Below, piece by piece: positions 30,263-34,190 of a stretch of DNA of 34,190 bases. The notes beneath the pieces are model-generated. The model saw only the letters and a program-made list of their open reading frames with translations, did no database searches and was not told where the DNA came from. The stretch spans positions 1 to 34,190 of the forward strand of contig NZ_SMAL01000015.1 of the NCBI RefSeq assembly GCF_004342165.1. The letters are read 5' to 3'. A program made the translations under genes and the position numbers. This stretch comes from Natranaerovirga pectinivora (GTDB lineage Bacteria > Bacillota > Clostridia > Lachnospirales > DSM-24629). Position 1 is the stretch's first letter, and each line of letters begins with the position of its first letter.

Positions 30263-30291
30263 ATTATACTTAAACTTAATACCAATGTCAA
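30263..30291 (-). promoter_or_regulatory. Consensus sigma-A promoter of glnB-amtB
   Basis: The minus strand reads TTGACA (30291-30286), a 17-nt spacer, then TATAAT (30268-30263): a full consensus match. Transcription should start near 30256, giving a 140-nt leader. The perfect promoter fits control at the attenuator rather than at initiation. Confidence 0.85.
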
Positions 30292-30354
30292 GTAATTTTT
30301 CTATATTTTATATTATGCTATATTTGCCTTAAGTAGACTATTTTTTTAATAATA

Positions 30355-30383
30355 TTGGAATAATAACAACATTATGGTAGAAT
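30355..30383 (+). promoter_or_regulatory. Promoter of the FapA-GAF genes
   Basis: TTGGAA (30355-30360), a 17-nt spacer and TAGAAT (30378-30383) lie about 120 nt before the ATG at 30504. It diverges from the glnB promoter; nothing else is seen in the rest of this gap. Confidence 0.5.
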
Positions 30384-30503
30384 ATATACATAAATTTTGA
30401 TAGGTACATTTAGTATTTTAGCTTATACTGACTAATTTATATTATAATTTATACATATATTTATTAGTTTTTACATAAGAGTTGCTTGATGGAGGATTTT
30501 TGT

Positions 30504-32099
30504 ATGGATAATAATATAATATACACTAATGAGAGTTTTGAGCTTTTTATAAATCAAAATGAAGTATTCATTAAAGTTAATAATGATAATTGCTCTATTC
30601 CCACCTTTAATGAGATTTTAACGGAATTACCTAGAATAAGAATAACAAAATTTATATCACTAAAAGAGGCTCTTACGAACCCAACTAAAACCTTAATAAG
30701 TATAGGTGAATATAAACCTATTGTTGAAATAACAACTAGTCCAGATAAATTAAAAGCTTATGCTATTATAAATCTTAACCCACAAGAATATAAACAGTTT
30801 GATAAAAATGAGCTGATCAAACTTATTATGGCTTTTGCAAATAATAAAAATATCATATTTGGTCTTAATCTTGAACGAATTAATAACCACCTTAAACCAT
30901 TGGAGAAGTTTTGTATTGCAGATGGTGTACTACCTATAAATGGTGATGACGCTCTTATAAATTTATACGAGCTTCAAGAAGTTAAGCCTCAAATCTATAA
31001 TGATGGAAAAGTAAATCATTATGAAATGAATTTAATAAATAAAGTTGATAAAGGGGATTGGGTAGGAGAAAGAATAGAACCCACTTCCGGTATACCCGGT
31101 AAAACAGTATTTGGAACACCTATTCCTGCACTACCTGGTAAACAGCTTAAACTAATATATGATAAAAAAACTATATCCGCCAATTTAAGTGAAGATGAAA
31201 AAAGAACCGTACTGACTTCTAGAAAAACTGGTGCTGTCATTTATGAAGATGGTATCCTCTCTGTCTGTAATTGTTTAGAAATCTCAGGAGATGTATCATT
31301 TGAAACAGGTAATATTGATTTTGATGGATTTGTAGAGGTAAAAAGTGGTATAGATGATAATTTTTCTGTTAGAGCAGATAATGATATTCAAATAATGGGG
31401 CAACTTGGGTTAGGTGCCATTGATACAATTGAAAGCAGAGATGGTAACATTTATATAAGAGGCGGTATTGCAGGAAAAAATAAAGCTCAGATCATTTGCA
31501 ATGGTGACTTATATACTAAATTTGCATCCGACTGTACTATCATTTGCAATGGTACAGTTAATATAGGATATTATGCAATGAATGCTAATATAAAAGCAAA
31601 AGAAGTTATTCTAGAATCTTTAAATAGTAAAATTATAGGTGGAAGTATAGAAGCCGATATTAGAGTTGTTGTGGGCGAGTTAGGTAATCGAGCAGAAATA
31701 CCAACATCTATTAAAGTTAATGGTTTTAGTAAAGCTACATACAAAGAAGAATACGATGAAATGAATACTACTATTGATACTATTAAGGATAAAATAAATT
31801 ATATATCTCAATCTTTGTCTGTTTATAATACCAATTCCTTAGATGAAAAACAACAAAAAGCACTTATAGATTTAGAAATAACATATGAAAAACTTTTAAA
31901 ACAACTAAAGCTATTTCAGCAAAAAAGAATAAAATATGTTTCTTATTTAAAGAGTAAAGGCGACGGCGAAATACGTGCTAATAAATGTGTTTACCCAAAG
32001 GTCAATATAACTATTAATAATCACAGCTATAAAAATAATAAACTCTATAAAGCGCCAATTACTTACTATCTTAAAGATAATGAATTAAAACACTCATAA
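30504..32099 (+). CDS. FapA family protein (DUF342)
   Basis: The 531-aa product belongs to the DUF342/FapA family, large cytoplasmic proteins with a repeated beta-helix core whose role is unclear. The name refers to flagellar assembly, but no motility gene is present here. The family-typical entry is the GDWVGERIEPTSGIPGKTVFGTPIPALPGK block at about residues 185-215, then repeating short beta turns (SGDVSFETGNIDFDGFVEVKSG, IQIMGQL, GNIYIRGGIAGKNKAQIICNGDL, CTIICNGTVNIGY). A coiled coil at about 415-490 and a final beta segment follow. The ATG at 30504 is used because GGAGG lies 8 nt upstream. A GAF-domain gene follows 12 nt later, so the two are probably functional partners. Confidence 0.85.
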   Translation: MDNNIIYTNESFELFINQNEVFIKVNNDNCSIPTFNEILTELPRIRITKFISLKEALTNPTKTLISIGEYKPIVEITTSPDKLKAYAIINLNPQEYKQFDKNELIKLIMAFANNKNIIFGLNLERINNHLKPLEKFCIADGVLPINGDDALINLYELQEVKPQIYNDGKVNHYEMNLINKVDKGDWVGERIEPTSGIPGKTVFGTPIPALPGKQLKLIYDKKTISANLSEDEKRTVLTSRKTGAVIYEDGILSVCNCLEISGDVSFETGNIDFDGFVEVKSGIDDNFSVRADNDIQIMGQLGLGAIDTIESRDGNIYIRGGIAGKNKAQIICNGDLYTKFASDCTIICNGTVNIGYYAMNANIKAKEVILESLNSKIIGGSIEADIRVVVGELGNRAEIPTSIKVNGFSKATYKEEYDEMNTTIDTIKDKINYISQSLSVYNTNSLDEKQQKALIDLEITYEKLLKQLKLFQQKRIKYVSYLKSKGDGEIRANKCVYPKVNITINNHSYKNNKLYKAPITYYLKDNELKHS

Positions 32100-32111
32100 A
32101 AGAGGTGACAT

Positions 32112-33995
32112 ATGACTGAAAACAATACTTCTAAGTTGACAACAGCAAATAATTATTCTTCTATATTAAAAGCAATAGATTTTTTTACTCAAAGATTTGA
32201 TATAGATCAGATTATCGAGTATGCCTTTACCTTCTGCAAAGAAATTCTAAAGCCTGATACTATTATTCTTTGGACATTAAAAGAAAATAATTTTTCTGTA
32301 TCTCACTCTAATATTGAAAATGCCCATTATAGTTTTCCTTATTGCAATAGATATGATGAAATTGTTTATTTTCATGCCGGTTTAATATATAAAGATAATC
32401 TTTCTAACTTGCTGCCCAAAGAAATACAAAACAAATATGATCCCGATTTTTGTATTCCTCTTATTATGGATAAAGGATTATATGGTATTATTGCATTAAA
32501 TAGACATACAGAAAATCCATTTGATACTGAAGATGAACTTTTAGCATCCTCATTAATGAATTTATTTTCTATGTCTTTAACCAATTATATATTTTATAAA
32601 AACTTAGAAGAAACAAAAATAAAATTAAATGAAAAAGTTTTTAATTTATTTGCAATAAATCACTCTACAAAAGCTTTATTAAGTGAGCTTTCCTTAGACA
32701 ATCTATATGACTTAGCAATTGGCGTTTTTTCCGAGTTAACCCAGAGTAGTTTTACAACTTTTTTTATAAAAGATTCAATAAGTGAAAACTATAAATTAAT
32801 GAATTATAGAAATGTTGATTTATACAGTACATCCCTAGAATTAACCTTATTTGAAAATAAAAATTGTAGTTTTAATCTACCTATTGTTATAGATATGTCT
32901 ATTGACCATTTAAAAGATAGATTTATCCAAACATTTTATAATGGTAATGAAATATTAACTAAAATTAATCCCTCTTATATTGTATTAATTAAAAAAAATA
33001 ATGCATTAGTAGGGTTTGTTACATTAGGTGAAAAAGTAAATGGAGCTGATTATGATCCAAGTATTTTTGAATTAGTAGAGAGTTTAGCATCATCTACTTA
33101 TATTGCAATAAACAATTCCTTATACTTTGAAGAAATAAAAAAACAAAAGAACCTTGTCAACAGTAAATTAAATGAATTAATTCGATTAAATAATTTAATG
33201 AAAAATATAAATACCGCTACATCTTTAGAAAGAACAATCTCCTTAGTGATGAATACACTAAATATTTCTTTTGATGTAGATATGGGCTTTTTTGCTCTAT
33301 ACGATTCACAATTACACCAATTCACCGTATCTTATAATCTTAATATTATGCCTAATAATTGTATTATAAAAGTGTCTCCTAAACTTATGCCTCTTTTAGA
33401 GGGCTATAAAGTTATTGAATACAATGTTGATTATCTAAGTGATTACTTAACCCCTGATTTGTTAGAATTACTTAACGAAAGTGCATCTGGCTTAGTCATG
33501 ATTCCAATATATATTCAAAATACGGAAATTGAATTAATTGGTTTCTTTGCTATCCTTAAAAATAAAAATAGTGTCTTACTAACGGATGAAAATATTGTAT
33601 CCTATAATGCAATTGCAACTCATATAGCGCCCGTTATCTACCAACTTAAAAATATTGATACTATAAAACAAAGCTACTTACCCAATTACCCTAAACAGTT
33701 TATAGACAAACTTGAGGCAGAAATGAGAGATGCTTTAGATTTTGAATTAGACTTATATATACTTCATATCTATTGCCATAAAAAATCAAGTCTATATCCA
33801 ATGTCCATAACCAATACAATTTTAAACAAATATAAGAAAGTATACCCTATTGATTATAATACTATGTTTATTATTTCAAATGATAGATTAGAGTTAGAGG
33901 CTATAGTACCGTTAATAGTCGATGGCTATAACTATTACTATTATACTTTTAAAAAGGACTTTAATGACTTGAAATCATTTGAATCATTATTGTAA
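32112..33995 (+). CDS. Multi-GAF-domain protein
   Basis: The 627-aa soluble protein appears to hold three GAF-like sensor domains at about residues 15-165, 185-345 and 370-520. The first two each end in a helix that leads into a linker coiled coil (NYIFYKNLEETKIKLNEKVFNL, INNSLYFEEIKKQKNLVNSKL). The last ~90 residues (FELDLYILHIYC, MFIISNDRLELEAIV) are not assignable; they are weakly reminiscent of a degenerate nucleotide-cyclase-type (GGDEF-like) fold but carry no active-site motif. No kinase, HD, EAL or DNA-binding domain is seen, so the output is unknown. ATG 32112 follows AGAGGTGACAT. It shares an operon with the FapA gene and ends before a strong terminator. Confidence 0.75.
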   Translation: MTENNTSKLTTANNYSSILKAIDFFTQRFDIDQIIEYAFTFCKEILKPDTIILWTLKENNFSVSHSNIENAHYSFPYCNRYDEIVYFHAGLIYKDNLSNLLPKEIQNKYDPDFCIPLIMDKGLYGIIALNRHTENPFDTEDELLASSLMNLFSMSLTNYIFYKNLEETKIKLNEKVFNLFAINHSTKALLSELSLDNLYDLAIGVFSELTQSSFTTFFIKDSISENYKLMNYRNVDLYSTSLELTLFENKNCSFNLPIVIDMSIDHLKDRFIQTFYNGNEILTKINPSYIVLIKKNNALVGFVTLGEKVNGADYDPSIFELVESLASSTYIAINNSLYFEEIKKQKNLVNSKLNELIRLNNLMKNINTATSLERTISLVMNTLNISFDVDMGFFALYDSQLHQFTVSYNLNIMPNNCIIKVSPKLMPLLEGYKVIEYNVDYLSDYLTPDLLELLNESASGLVMIPIYIQNTEIELIGFFAILKNKNSVLLTDENIVSYNAIATHIAPVIYQLKNIDTIKQSYLPNYPKQFIDKLEAEMRDALDFELDLYILHIYCHKKSSLYPMSITNTILNKYKKVYPIDYNTMFIISNDRLELEAIVPLIVDGYNYYYYTFKKDFNDLKSFESLL

Positions 33996-34062
33996 TATGT
34001 TCACTGAACTTATTACTTTGTCTTTTATAACTTGTGCGGATTACCTTTCAAATTATATTTTC

Positions 34063-34102
34063 AAAAAAAATCTTCCTCTTATTTTTGAGGAAGATTTTTT
34101 TT
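34063..34102 (+). terminator. Terminator of the FapA-GAF operon
   Basis: AAAAAAAATCTTCCTC and its complement form a 16-bp stem with an 8-nt loop, ending in eight T residues at 34102. The repeated element begins at the very next base. Confidence 0.9.
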
Positions 34103-34190
34103 GGCTCTTTGTCAATAGTTGGGGGGGATTGGTTTCAATTCCCCTCCATTCTTGGCTTTAGAGCTATTTTTGTATTCTATAATATAATAC
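34103..34190 (+). mobile_element. End of a repeated, probably insertion-sequence-like element (right copy, partial)
   Basis: The segment is the inverted counterpart of 61-147. It begins GGCTCTTTGTCAATAG and runs out of the window. Within it GGCTCT pairs with AGAGCT, and GGGGGATTG with CAATTCCCC, so the end can form a long imperfect hairpin. A TATAAT box near its inner end could serve a transposase gene outside the window. Only about 88 bp are visible, so the family cannot be fixed. Confidence 0.6.

Noticed and set aside
33979-34161. Short plus-strand frame after the GAF gene
   Set aside because: It runs through the terminator and into the repeated element, with no ribosome binding site; it looks fortuitous.
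34103-34190. Group IIC intron behind a terminator
   Set aside because: The position fits, but the element starts GGCTCTTTG rather than GUGYG and no intron domain V or reverse transcriptase is visible.

Overview
The window is about 34 kb of very AT-rich DNA (roughly 30% G+C by eye) from a spore-forming, low-GC Gram-positive bacterium of class Clostridia. The evidence is a Bacillus-type long SRP RNA, spmA/spmB, a YaaT/RicT homologue, an AbrB/SpoVT-type regulator, AGGAGG ribosome binding sites and sigma-A promoters. A protein whose C-terminal domain I recall mainly from Lachnospirales (DUF6128-like) points weakly to that order. Most genes lie on the minus strand. No rRNA, tRNA, CRISPR array, prophage or complete transposase gene is visible.

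The core is the conserved replication-origin-proximal housekeeping block known from Bacillus subtilis, read right to left. Positions 21.8-28.3 kb hold an Orn/Lys/Arg decarboxylase (yaaO-like), tmk, darA (yaaQ), yaaR, holB, yaaT, a yabB-like tRNA methyltransferase and rsmI (yabC), with an abrB-like gene converging on rsmI as in Bacillus. Positions 8.3-13.4 kb hold metG, tatD, ksgA and a DUF6128-like gene. Positions 0.7-4.4 kb hold tadA, the SRP RNA, dnaX, ybaB and recR. The yabA, yazA and rnmV genes expected from the Bacillus order are absent.

Other modules sit between these blocks. They are a small coiled-coil gene with sdaAB-sdaAA (L-serine dehydratase), spmA-spmB and a marR gene (17.7-21.2 kb); a plus-strand NfeD/flotillin pair with a DUF885 lipoprotein (13.7-17.6 kb); a radical-SAM pair linked to DNA modification or repair (6.1-8.1 kb); and a radical-SAM activase with an acetyltransferase (4.6-5.9 kb). 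At the right end are the glnB-amtB ammonium operon and a divergent FapA(DUF342)/GAF pair.

The most notable signals are in non-coding DNA. (1) The glnB-amtB leader has a sigma-A promoter followed by two small hairpins with hexanucleotide loops carrying A at position 1 and G at position 4. They overlap a strong terminator, which is the architecture of an ANTAR-protein antitermination target. (2) Near-identical sequences of about 87 bp lie at the two window ends in inverted orientation, each starting directly after the T-tract of an intrinsic terminator. (3) A 65-bp terminator-containing sequence is present twice, behind a small membrane-protein gene and behind recR. (4) The DUF6128-like gene has its ribosome binding site inside an 11-bp hairpin and a second perfect 12-nt anti-RBS sequence in its 3' UTR. 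(5) A candidate small RNA of about 75 nt with a C-rich stretch complementary to Shine-Dalgarno sequences lies downstream of the radical-SAM pair.
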